Shown here piece after piece: positions 26,189 through 33,032 of a stretch of 33,032 nt of DNA. Numbering within the stretch: the first letter of the stretch is position 1; each line of letters opens with the position of its first letter. This DNA comes from Flavobacteriaceae bacterium (GTDB taxonomy: Bacteria > Bacteroidota > Bacteroidia > Flavobacteriales > Flavobacteriaceae): assembly GCA_002728855.1 (NCBI GenBank), contig PBWA01000029.1:1-33032 (forward strand), written 5' to 3'. Under the pieces are notes generated by a model, which searched no databases, had not been told where the DNA came from, and worked only from the letters and a program-made list of their open reading frames with translations. A program made the translations under genes and the position numbers.

Positions 26189-28318
26189 TTAATCACTGTT
26201 ATTACCTTTAATTTCTGATATCACACCATCTGATATACTAGAAGGTGTTTCGGCATAATGAGAAAATTCCATTGTTGATGTAGCTCGACCAGAAGAAAGA
26301 GTTCTGAGAGAGGTTACATATCCAAACATTTCTGAAAGTGGAACTTCCGCCTTAACAACTTTAGATCCAGCTCTATCATCCATAGAATTTACTTGTCCCC
26401 TTCTTCGATTTAAATCTCCAACAATATCACCCATATTTTCTTCAGGAGTTAAAACTTCTAATTTCATTATAGGTTCCATAATTACCGCTTTGGCTTGCCT
26501 TGCTGCTTCTTTAAAACCTATTTTTGCTGCTAATTCAAAGGACAATGAGTCAGAATCTACAGGATGAAAGGAACCATCTTTTAATGTAACCTTCATTGAA
26601 TCAATTTCAAAACCTGCCAAAGGACCATTTTTCATACCTTCTTTAAAACCTTTTTCAACTGAGGGAATAAATTCCTTTGGAATATTACCTCCCTTAATAA
26701 GATCAACAAAATCTAATCCAGGTTTTTCTTCGTTTGAAGGTTCAATTGAAAAAACTATATCAGCAAACTTACCCCTACCTCCAGTTTGTTTTTTATAAAT
26801 TTCTCTGTGCTCAGCTAAAGCGGTTAGGGCTTCTTTGTACTGAACTTGGGGTTTGCCTTGATTCACTTCAACTTTAAATTCTCGTTTGAGTCTATCGACT
26901 ATTATATCTAAATGCAATTCACCCATACCAGAGATAATTGTTTGACCTGATGACTCGTCTGTTTTAACTTGAAATGTTGGATCCTCTTCAGCTAATTTAG
27001 TTAGAGCAATTCCAAGTTTATCTACATCAGCTTTCGTTTTTGGCTCAACTGCTATACCAATAACTGGCTCAGGAAAATCCATACTTTCAAGAATAATAGG
27101 AGACTTCTCTGCAGAGAGAGTATCACCTGTTTTAATATCTTTAAATCCAACAGCTGCTCCAATATCACCTGCCTCAATCGCTTCTATTGAATTCTGTTTA
27201 TTAGAATGCATCTGATATATTCGAGATATCCTTTCCTTGTTTCCTGTTCTATTATTTAATACGTATGATCCAGCATCAAGTTTACCAGAATATGCTCTAA
27301 AAAAAGCTAATCTACCAACATAAGGATCAGTAGCAATTTTAAATGCCAACGCTGAGAAAGGCTCATCTGAGTTAGGTTTTCTTGAAACTTCATTTCCAGA
27401 ATTAGGATCAGTTCCGGTTATTGCATCTTTATCTAATGGAGATGGTAAATACCTGCATACTGCATCAAGTAAAAACTGAACACCCTTATTTTTGAATGCT
27501 GAACCGCAGATCATTGGAATAATACTCATGTCTTGGGTTGCAGCTCTTAAAGCATTATGAATTTCATCTTCAGAAATTGAATCTGGATCTTCAAAAAACT
27601 TTTCAAAAAGACCTTCATCATATCCAGCAACAGCTTCAATTAGGTCAGAACGATATTTTTTTGCATCTTCTTTGAGATTATCAGGGATCTCAACTTCATC
27701 AAAAGTCGAGCCATAGTTGTTTTCATGCCATACAATAGCTTTATTCTTTACTAAATCAACAATACCCTTAAAATCTTCTTCCTCTCCAATATTTAATACT
27801 ATTGGAACAGCGTTAGACTTTAGCATTTCACGAACTTGTTTACAAACATTGAGGAAGTTTGATCCTTGTCGATCCATTTTGTTGACAAAACCTATTCTAG
27901 GAACCTTATAATTATCTGCTAATCTCCAATTAGTTTCTGATTGAGGTTCTACTCCGTCAACAGCACTAAATAAAAAAACTAGTCCGTCAAGAACCCTAAG
28001 GGATCTATTAACCTCTACTGTAAAGTCAACGTGTCCAGGGGTATCAATGATATTTAATTGATATTCTTTTGCACCTTCAACTGGTTTTCCTTGTTGGGTT
28101 GGGAAGTTCCATATGCAAGTAGTTGCTGCAGAGGTAATGGTTATTCCTCTCTCTTGTTCCTGCTCCATCCAATCCATAGTAGCCGCACCATCATGAACCT
28201 CTCCAATTTTGTGACTTACTCCAGTATAAAATAAAACTCTTTCAGTAGTTGTGGTTTTTCCTGCATCGATGTGAGCAGCTATCCCAATATTTCTTGTATA
28301 TTTTAAGTCTCTGCTCAT
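26189..28318 (-). CDS. fusA: Elongation factor G
   Basis: EF-G drives translocation of tRNA and mRNA by GTP hydrolysis and, with RRF, ribosome recycling. The 709-residue product has GTPase motifs AHIDAGKTT (15-23), the switch [15 protein letters not shown] and [10 protein letters not shown], then domain II, domain III ([18 protein letters not shown]), domain IV ([14 protein letters not shown] and the tip loop [14 protein letters not shown]) and domain V. It is the canonical housekeeping form, between rpsG (5 bp) and rpsJ (9 bp). Confidence 0.98.
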   Translation of the reverse strand: MSRDLKYTRNIGIAAHIDAGKTTTTERVLFYTGVSHKIGEVHDGAATMDWMEQEQERGITITSAATTCIWNFPTQQGKPVEGAKEYQLNIIDTPGHVDFTVEVNRSLRVLDGLVFLFSAVDGVEPQSETNWRLADNYKVPRIGFVNKMDRQGSNFLNVCKQVREMLKSNAVPIVLNIGEEEDFKGIVDLVKNKAIVWHENNYGSTFDEVEIPDNLKEDAKKYRSDLIEAVAGYDEGLFEKFFEDPDSISEDEIHNALRAATQDMSIIPMICGSAFKNKGVQFLLDAVCRYLPSPLDKDAITGTDPNSGNEVSRKPNSDEPFSALAFKIATDPYVGRLAFFRAYSGKLDAGSYVLNNRTGNKERISRIYQMHSNKQNSIEAIEAGDIGAAVGFKDIKTGDTLSAEKSPIILESMDFPEPVIGIAVEPKTKADVDKLGIALTKLAEEDPTFQVKTDESSGQTIISGMGELHLDIIVDRLKREFKVEVNQGKPQVQYKEALTALAEHREIYKKQTGGRGKFADIVFSIEPSNEEKPGLDFVDLIKGGNIPKEFIPSVEKGFKEGMKNGPLAGFEIDSMKVTLKDGSFHPVDSDSLSFELAAKIGFKEAARQAKAVIMEPIMKLEVLTPEENMGDIVGDLNRRRGQVNSMDDRAGSKVVKAEVPLSEMFGYVTSLRTLSSGRATSTMEFSHYAETPSSISDGVISEIKGNNSD

Positions 28319-28323
28319 AATTT

Positions 28324-28800
28324 TTAAAATCTAAAATGAGAAAATGCTTTATTAGCTTCAGCCATTTTATGGGTGTCAACACGTTTCTTGAATGCAGCAC
28401 CTTCTTCTTTGAAAGCAGCTAAGATTTCTTGAGCTAGTTTTTGTGACATGGATTTTTCATTTCTTTTTCTGGAAAAAGAGATAAGCCACTTCATGGCAAG
28501 AGAAATTTTCCTGTCAGGTCTAATCTGCATTGGAATTTGAAAGGTCGCACCCCCAACTCTTCTGCTTCTTACTTCAACATGAGGCATTACATTGGAGAGA
28601 GCATCTTTCCAAACTTCTAGAGCAGTCTTTTCTTTAGTATCTTTTTTATCATCAACAACCTCTAAGGCTTTATAAAATATATCCAGTGCTACAGATTTTT
28701 TTCCACTCCACATCAACATGTTGACAAAACGACTTACTAATTGGTCTTGGAACTTAGGATCAGGAATTAATTTTCTTTTTTTTGCTTGTCGTTTTCTCAT
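28324..28800 (-). CDS. rpsG: 30S ribosomal protein S7
   Basis: S7 nucleates the 30S head and touches E-site tRNA. The 158-residue product starts [17 protein letters not shown] and has [39 protein letters not shown] (about 72-91) and the C-terminal helix with [16 protein letters not shown]. It lies 17 bp after rpsL. Confidence 0.97.
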   Translation of the reverse strand: MRKRQAKKRKLIPDPKFQDQLVSRFVNMLMWSGKKSVALDIFYKALEVVDDKKDTKEKTALEVWKDALSNVMPHVEVRSRRVGGATFQIPMQIRPDRKISLAMKWLISFSRKRNEKSMSQKLAQEILAAFKEEGAAFKKRVDTHKMAEANKAFSHFRF

Positions 28801-28817
28801 CTGAAATACCTGTGAAG

Positions 28818-29192
28818 TTATTTTTTAGGTTTTTTTGCCCCGTATTTTGATCGTCTTTGTAATCTTCCATCTACACCAGCAGTGTCCAGAGCGCCTCTAA
28901 CGATATGATAACGAACTCCAGGAAGATCTTTCACTCTCCCGCCACGAACCAAAACTATAGAATGTTCTTGTAGGTTGTGTCCTTCTCCAGGAATATATGC
29001 ATTCACTTCTTTTCCATTAGTTAATCGAACCCTTGCAACTTTTCTCATAGCTGAATTAGGTTTTTTTGGCGTAGTCGTGTACACACGAGTACAGACTCCT
29101 CTACGCTGAGGACAAGAATCTAATGCAGCAGATTTGCTTTTTTTTGATATACTCGACCTTCCTTTCCTTACAAGTTGTCCAATTGTTGGCAT
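28818..29192 (-). CDS. rpsL: 30S ribosomal protein S12
   Basis: S12 sits at the decoding centre and controls accuracy. The 124-residue product begins [12 protein letters not shown] and has the [20 protein letters not shown] loop (41-60) and [20 protein letters not shown]. The lysines at the two classical streptomycin-resistance positions are wild type. A longer frame reaches 29261, but its extra 23 residues do not belong to S12 and would cover the promoter, so the ATG at 29192 is the start. This is the first gene of the super-operon. Confidence 0.98.
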   Translation of the reverse strand: MPTIGQLVRKGRSSISKKSKSAALDSCPQRRGVCTRVYTTTPKKPNSAMRKVARVRLTNGKEVNAYIPGEGHNLQEHSIVLVRGGRVKDLPGVRYHIVRGALDTAGVDGRLQRRSKYGAKKPKK

Positions 29193-29215
29193 ATATACCT
29201 TTATTTTTGAGCGTG

Positions 29216-29245
29216 CAAATCTAGAAATATTTTTTGTGTATTCAA
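29216..29245 (-). promoter_or_regulatory. Promoter of the rpsL-to-rplQ super-operon (TTG-N19-TAGATTTG)
   Basis: On the minus strand TTG (29243-29245) is followed after 19 bases by TAGATTTG (29216-29223), a full match to the flavobacterial consensus TTG-N17-23-TAnnTTTG. The expected start is near 29210, giving a leader of roughly 17-20 bases before the rpsL ATG. It is the most complete promoter in the window. Confidence 0.8.
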
Positions 29246-29320
29246 ACCTCCTGATTAACAATTTTTAAATTTTAATGCACAATTTTTTAGATTTTATTAA
29301 ATGTCTTGAAATTTTATCTC

Positions 29321-29340
29321 AAAAAATGATGTCATTTTTT
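29321..29340. repeat. Perfect inverted repeat upstream of susC
   Basis: AAAAAATGA (29321-29329) and TCATTTTTT (29332-29340) are perfect 9-bp arms separated by TG. The site is 47 bp before the susC ATG and about 75 bp from the rpsL promoter. It could be a dimeric regulator site or a hairpin with a very small loop. A TAAATTTT box (29343-29350), one base from the -7 consensus, follows directly. Confidence 0.55.
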
Positions 29341-29387
29341 ATTAAATTTTTACATTGTAAAATATTTATTAAACAAAATTTATACAT

Positions 29388-32300
29388 ATGAAATTCGAGA
29401 AATATCTTATTCTCCTTTTAATGTTTTGTTCCAGTCTATTAGCTGCACAGAAAATTGTTTCTGGTACCGTGCTAGATTCATCGGGACAACCATTACCTGG
29501 AGCAAACATAATTGAAGTTGGAACTTCAAATGGGGTAAGCACAGACTTCGATGGAAACTTCAGCATCACAGTTAGTGGTGACGATAGTGTTATAGAAGTG
29601 AGCTTTACTGGATTTGAGTCTCAGCAAATAACCGTAGGCGATCAGTCAAACCTTCAAATCAGTCTTTCAGAAGATGCTGAAGTATTGCAAGAGGTTGTTG
29701 TAACCTCACTTGGTTTTGTTGAAATTAGGGACCAAATGGGTCAAACCTCTTCTAAGGTTAATACAGACGCCGTAGTTAGATCAGGTGAACCAACACTTCT
29801 AAACTCATTAAGCGGAAAGGCCTCTGGTGTCAAAATTTCCAGATCAAATGCCGATCCTGGTGCAGGAGCAACAATTAGAATCCGAGGAGCAAATACCATT
29901 TCTGGTGCTAGTGCTCCATTATTTATTGTAGATGGTGTTCCAATGGATAACTCCACATTTTACAACAGCTTTGATGGACGTGGCTCTAGATCTGGAGGAG
30001 TTTCAAATGGATCAAGAATCAATGACCTTAATCCAAATGACATTGCCTCTATGGAAGTTTTAAAAGGGGCATCTGCTGCTGCTGTTTGGGGAAGTAGAGC
30101 CGCTAATGGAGTAGTTGTTATCACCACCAAAGAAGGGCAAACTGGAGATGCAAAAATTACATTTACATCAACTTATTCTTTTGATGAGGTTTCGGAAAGA
30201 ATTCCAATGCAAGACACCTGGGGACAGGGTAGATCTGGCGTTTATGGAGCAACAAGAGCAGAGTCATGGGGTGATTATATTCCAGATCGTTCAGGGGGTG
30301 CAGACACCTTCAATACTACTGGACAATTTTTCACTGCCTTAGATGGAACTGTTTACTATCCTATTACTGCAAAAAACTCTAGAGAAACTTTTGTAGAGAA
30401 AAACTGGGACCAAGCGTTTCAGACAGGTACTTTTCATCAAAATGATCTCACAATTAGCGGAGGTGCTGGAAAAGATAAATATTTTTTTAGCCTTTCTAAT
30501 ATAGCTCAAGAAGGAATAGTTGTAGGTTCTAGTTATGACAGAACAAATCTTCGATTCAATTATAAGGCAAGACTAAACGATGCAGTTTCATTGTCAAATA
30601 AAATGTCATACACATATAGTAGAACCAATAGGATTCAGCAAAGTTCTAACACTGCAGGAATAATGTTAGGATTACTTAGAACTCCTCCTGATTTTGACAA
30701 CGCTGATTACTTAGGGACCTATACAAGTTCTTCTGGTGCTGAAACTGTAAACAGACATCGATCGTATCGTAGATACCTAGGTAACTCACAAAATCCTAGT
30801 TACAATAACCCTGGGTGGACTGTTCATGAGCAAAAGTCTTTCGTAGCTGTAAACAGAATAACTGCGACACCTGAGATAACTATAAAACCTAACAACTGGC
30901 TTCAAGTTATTGGAAGAGGAAATATTGACTTCTCTGACGACAGAAGAACAACCTTCTACCCTGTAGGGAGTGCTGGTGGAGCATTCAATAATGGTGCTTT
31001 TTTTGAAAGTGAAATATCTGTACGTAACTACAGTTTTGACGTTATTGCAAGAGCTACAAATGATCTTACCTCCAATATTAGCCTTACATCAACTGTTGGT
31101 TGGAGTATAAATGATAGAAAATACAACAGAAATTCAGGGAGTGTAACAGGGTTTCTTGTAAACTCAAGGAAAAGAACAGCATCTCTAAATACCGCTGCTG
31201 AAGCTACAGCTTTTGAAAACTACAGAACTTTTAGAAAATCAAATAGAGGTTATGCCGTTTTTAACTTAGATATGTTTGATCAGCTTTATGTAGCCATTTC
31301 TGGTGGATTAGAAGCATCTTCAACAATTAAAGGGGCATTCTTTTATCCTTCCATTGATGCTGCATGGAACTTTACAAATACTTTAGGGTCTAGTGCTCTT
31401 TCCTTTGGAAAACTTCGTGCAACATGGGGAAAAGTAGGTGTTCAGCCATCAGCTCATCAATTTCAGACATTAGCTGAAGGAGGTTTTAGTTATTCTACCT
31501 ACAGTGACCCAATAGCGATAGATTCCTTTGGAGGAGGTTATAGACTTGACAACAACCTTGGAAACCCAAATCTGGAACCTGAGGTAAAAACTGAATGGGA
31601 GATTGGAACAGATTTAAGGTTTTTAAATGATGATTTATCTTTTTCGATGACCTATTACAATAATGAAATAGAGGGTATTTTACTTGATGTGAATCTCTCT
31701 CCTTCCTCTGGATTTTCTACTCAATATGGAAATTTTGGATCCATGACTAATAATGGTTTAGAACTAGACCTTGGTTGGAAAGCCATCAAAAGAGGAGATT
31801 TAAATCTAGTTACTTCTCTTAACTGGTCAAAAAATACTAATGAAGTTACTGATCTATTCGGTACAGAAACCATTAATTTAAGTCCAGGAGCATCTGTAAG
31901 TTCAAGAGCCATTGTTGGTCAACAACTTGGAGTTTTATATGGAACAGGTTCTAGAACAAATGCTGACGGAAGTTTTGATTTAGATTCAAATGGATTCCCT
32001 CAAATTACCCCAAGTCCTGTTATACTTGGTGATCCCAATCCTGATTGGGTAGCTGGAATAGGTTTTAATCTTGATTATAAAAACCTCAGTCTAAATGTTG
32101 TACTTGAACACTCTGAAGGTGGAGATTTTATGCCAAGAACATTATGGGTACTTCATCGTTTTGGAACAACACAAGCTACAGCTAATAGAATAACAACGAC
32201 ACAAGATCTTAGAAATCACGATGGAGATCTTATACCAGCAGGAACAACTGTCCGTGGAAACGTTAGAGACTTTGGAGCAGGTCCAGTTCTATTAGATGAA

Positions 32301-32615
32301 GATTGGTATCGAACTGGAATTGGGGGTGGTTTTGGTGATAACCAAGCCTATAATTTTGGTGTTTATGATGCAACCTTCACTAAGGTAAGAGAACTTTCAT
32401 TAAGTTATCTATTAACTAGTGAAAGATTAAATTCTCTTCTTGGATTAGATAATATAAGATTAACTGCTACTGGAAGAAATCTAATCAACATTAATAACGT
32501 ACCAGGAATTGATCCTGAAACAAATCAATACGGTGTTGGAAATGCACTTGGATTGGATTATTTTACAAATCCTCAATCTAAATCTGTATTATTCTCAGCA
32601 GCCTTTAACTTTTAA
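29388..32615 (+). CDS. SusC/RagA-family TonB-linked outer-membrane transporter
   Basis: SusC-type proteins are outer-membrane barrels that take up glycans, peptides or other large nutrients with a SusD lid, powered by TonB. The 1075-residue protein has a signal peptide (1-20, cleavage likely after LLAA), a carboxypeptidase-like regulatory domain (about 23-95: SGTVLDSSGQPLPGANI and STDFDGNFSITV), and a TonB-box-like EVVVTS (102-107). A plug follows with the family hallmark GAGATIRIRGANTISG and PLFIVDGVPMDN (158-188), then a long barrel ending in a terminal phenylalanine. Nothing in the sequence fixes the substrate, and no glycoside hydrolase, protease or sulfatase is adjacent inside the window. 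It begins a probable susC-susD operon (11 bp apart). Confidence 0.97.
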   Translation: MKFEKYLILLLMFCSSLLAAQKIVSGTVLDSSGQPLPGANIIEVGTSNGVSTDFDGNFSITVSGDDSVIEVSFTGFESQQITVGDQSNLQISLSEDAEVLQEVVVTSLGFVEIRDQMGQTSSKVNTDAVVRSGEPTLLNSLSGKASGVKISRSNADPGAGATIRIRGANTISGASAPLFIVDGVPMDNSTFYNSFDGRGSRSGGVSNGSRINDLNPNDIASMEVLKGASAAAVWGSRAANGVVVITTKEGQTGDAKITFTSTYSFDEVSERIPMQDTWGQGRSGVYGATRAESWGDYIPDRSGGADTFNTTGQFFTALDGTVYYPITAKNSRETFVEKNWDQAFQTGTFHQNDLTISGGAGKDKYFFSLSNIAQEGIVVGSSYDRTNLRFNYKARLNDAVSLSNKMSYTYSRTNRIQQSSNTAGIMLGLLRTPPDFDNADYLGTYTSSSGAETVNRHRSYRRYLGNSQNPSYNNPGWTVHEQKSFVAVNRITATPEITIKPNNWLQVIGRGNIDFSDDRRTTFYPVGSAGGAFNNGAFFESEISVRNYSFDVIARATNDLTSNISLTSTVGWSINDRKYNRNSGSVTGFLVNSRKRTASLNTAAEATAFENYRTFRKSNRGYAVFNLDMFDQLYVAISGGLEASSTIKGAFFYPSIDAAWNFTNTLGSSALSFGKLRATWGKVGVQPSAHQFQTLAEGGFSYSTYSDPIAIDSFGGGYRLDNNLGNPNLEPEVKTEWEIGTDLRFLNDDLSFSMTYYNNEIEGILLDVNLSPSSGFSTQYGNFGSMTNNGLELDLGWKAIKRGDLNLVTSLNWSKNTNEVTDLFGTETINLSPGASVSSRAIVGQQLGVLYGTGSRTNADGSFDLDSNGFPQITPSPVILGDPNPDWVAGIGFNLDYKNLSLNVVLEHSEGGDFMPRTLWVLHRFGTTQATANRITTTQDLRNHDGDLIPAGTTVRGNVRDFGAGPVLLDEDWYRTGIGGGFGDNQAYNFGVYDATFTKVRELSLSYLLTSERLNSLLGLDNIRLTATGRNLININNVPGIDPETNQYGVGNALGLDYFTNPQSKSVLFSAAFNF

Positions 32616-32626
32616 TTAATAAAGAA

Positions 32627-33032
32627 ATGAAAAAAATAACTTACAATATAATTTTATCTCTTTCTATCATCTTTATAATTTCATGTGAAGATTTGGTAGA
32701 TGGTATTAATGATAATCCAAATGACATCATCGTTACCGATGTTGAGGAACGCTTGTTTTTAACAGGCGCACAATTAGCAAATGTTCAATTAAACTGTGGG
32801 CATTTAAACAGAATTGGAGGAATGTATTCTGGGCAGCTTATTGGTTACTCGTCTTTATATTCTAATATTTATGGATTTAGCCTATCAACCGCTGAAGCAA
32901 ATAGTGAATGGTTTGATCTATATGTTGGAGTCCTTTCAAACACAAGACATATAGCAGCCAATTCCTCGAATCAGTTACTGGTGGGTATTTCAAAAATAAT
33001 TGAAGGGCATGCCATAGGAACTGGGGCTTCAC
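32627..33032 (+). CDS. SusD/RagB-like outer-membrane lipoprotein, N-terminal part
   Basis: The frame starts at an ATG 11 bp after susC and runs off the right edge (135 codons visible). The N-terminus MKKITYNIILSLSIIFIISC is a lipoprotein signal with the lipid-bearing cysteine at 20, followed by EDLVDGINDNPND, typical of the SusD-like family in which a Cys-E/D-D/E start leads into a D-x-N-x-N-P turn. The following residues (TGAQLANVQL, then WFDLYVGVLSNTRHI) fit the helical TPR-like fold of SusD-like proteins. It would cap the SusC barrel and bind substrate at the cell surface. The C-terminal two-thirds is not seen. Confidence 0.88.
   Translation, partial: MKKITYNIILSLSIIFIISCEDLVDGINDNPNDIIVTDVEERLFLTGAQLANVQLNCGHLNRIGGMYSGQLIGYSSLYSNIYGFSLSTAEANSEWFDLYVGVLSNTRHIAANSSNQLLVGISKIIEGHAIGTGAS

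Noticed and set aside
29247-29252. AGGAGG on the minus strand as a Shine-Dalgarno site
   Set aside because: It lies upstream of the -33 element of the rpsL promoter, so it would not be in the mRNA, and Bacteroidota make little use of such sites.
28818-29261. Extended S12 of 147 residues
   Set aside because: The added residues are not S12-like and overlap the -7 and -33 promoter elements; the universal start MPTIGQL is at 29192.
30115-30342. Plus-strand frame of 75 codons inside susC
   Set aside because: It is an out-of-frame shadow of a clearly coding transporter gene.
1-33032. CRISPR array, transposon, tRNA or prophage
   Set aside because: No regularly spaced repeats, transposase-like frames, cloverleaf sequences or phage genes were seen on either strand.

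Overview
The window looks like a piece of chromosome from an uncultured marine flavobacterium (Bacteroidota, Flavobacteriales). The DNA is very AT-rich and the genes are packed tightly. A SusC/RagA-type TonB-dependent transporter is followed by a SusD-like lipoprotein. Several genes are preceded by the Bacteroidota -7 element TAnnTTTG rather than an E. coli -10 box, and Shine-Dalgarno sequences are essentially absent. A proteorhodopsin lies next to a divergent retinal-forming blh gene. This fits a streamlined surface-ocean photoheterotroph. The genus cannot be fixed from the sequence alone.

Layout. 1-2566: the end of a NamZ/DUF1343 gene, queE on the opposite strand, then a VOC-family gene overlapping a membrane protein of unknown function that appears to be built from two similar halves. 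2563-4767 (minus): ffh and folD, an SRP GTPase with a folate enzyme. 4848-6602: the light-harvesting pair, blh (minus) and proteorhodopsin (plus), about 75 bp apart and ended on the rhodopsin side by a strong terminator. 6658-12270 (minus): argS, gltA, eno and carA. 12360-29192 (minus): one unbroken run of 32 genes merging the str, S10, spc and alpha operons (rpsL to rplQ), with secY, infA, fusA and rpoA inside it. It reads from a textbook flavobacterial promoter at 29216-29245 to a terminator at 12293-12322. 29388-33032 (plus): the susC/susD pair, running off the right end.

How the genes work together. Blh cleaves beta-carotene to retinal, the chromophore of the proteorhodopsin, which pumps protons outward. 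That gradient can energise TonB-dependent uptake such as the SusC/SusD pair, though this link is general physiology and not shown here. The large minus-strand block supplies ribosomes, the Sec channel, SRP and RNA polymerase alpha, with central-metabolism genes placed just behind it.

No CRISPR array, tRNA, rRNA, insertion sequence or prophage is visible, and no gene-free stretch exceeds 300 bp. Most of the window is ordinary housekeeping. The points most worth a second look are the blh gene without a usable ATG/GTG/TTG start, the duplicated membrane protein at 1694-2566, the 51-bp tandem duplication in the L17 tail, and very short or absent 5' leaders.
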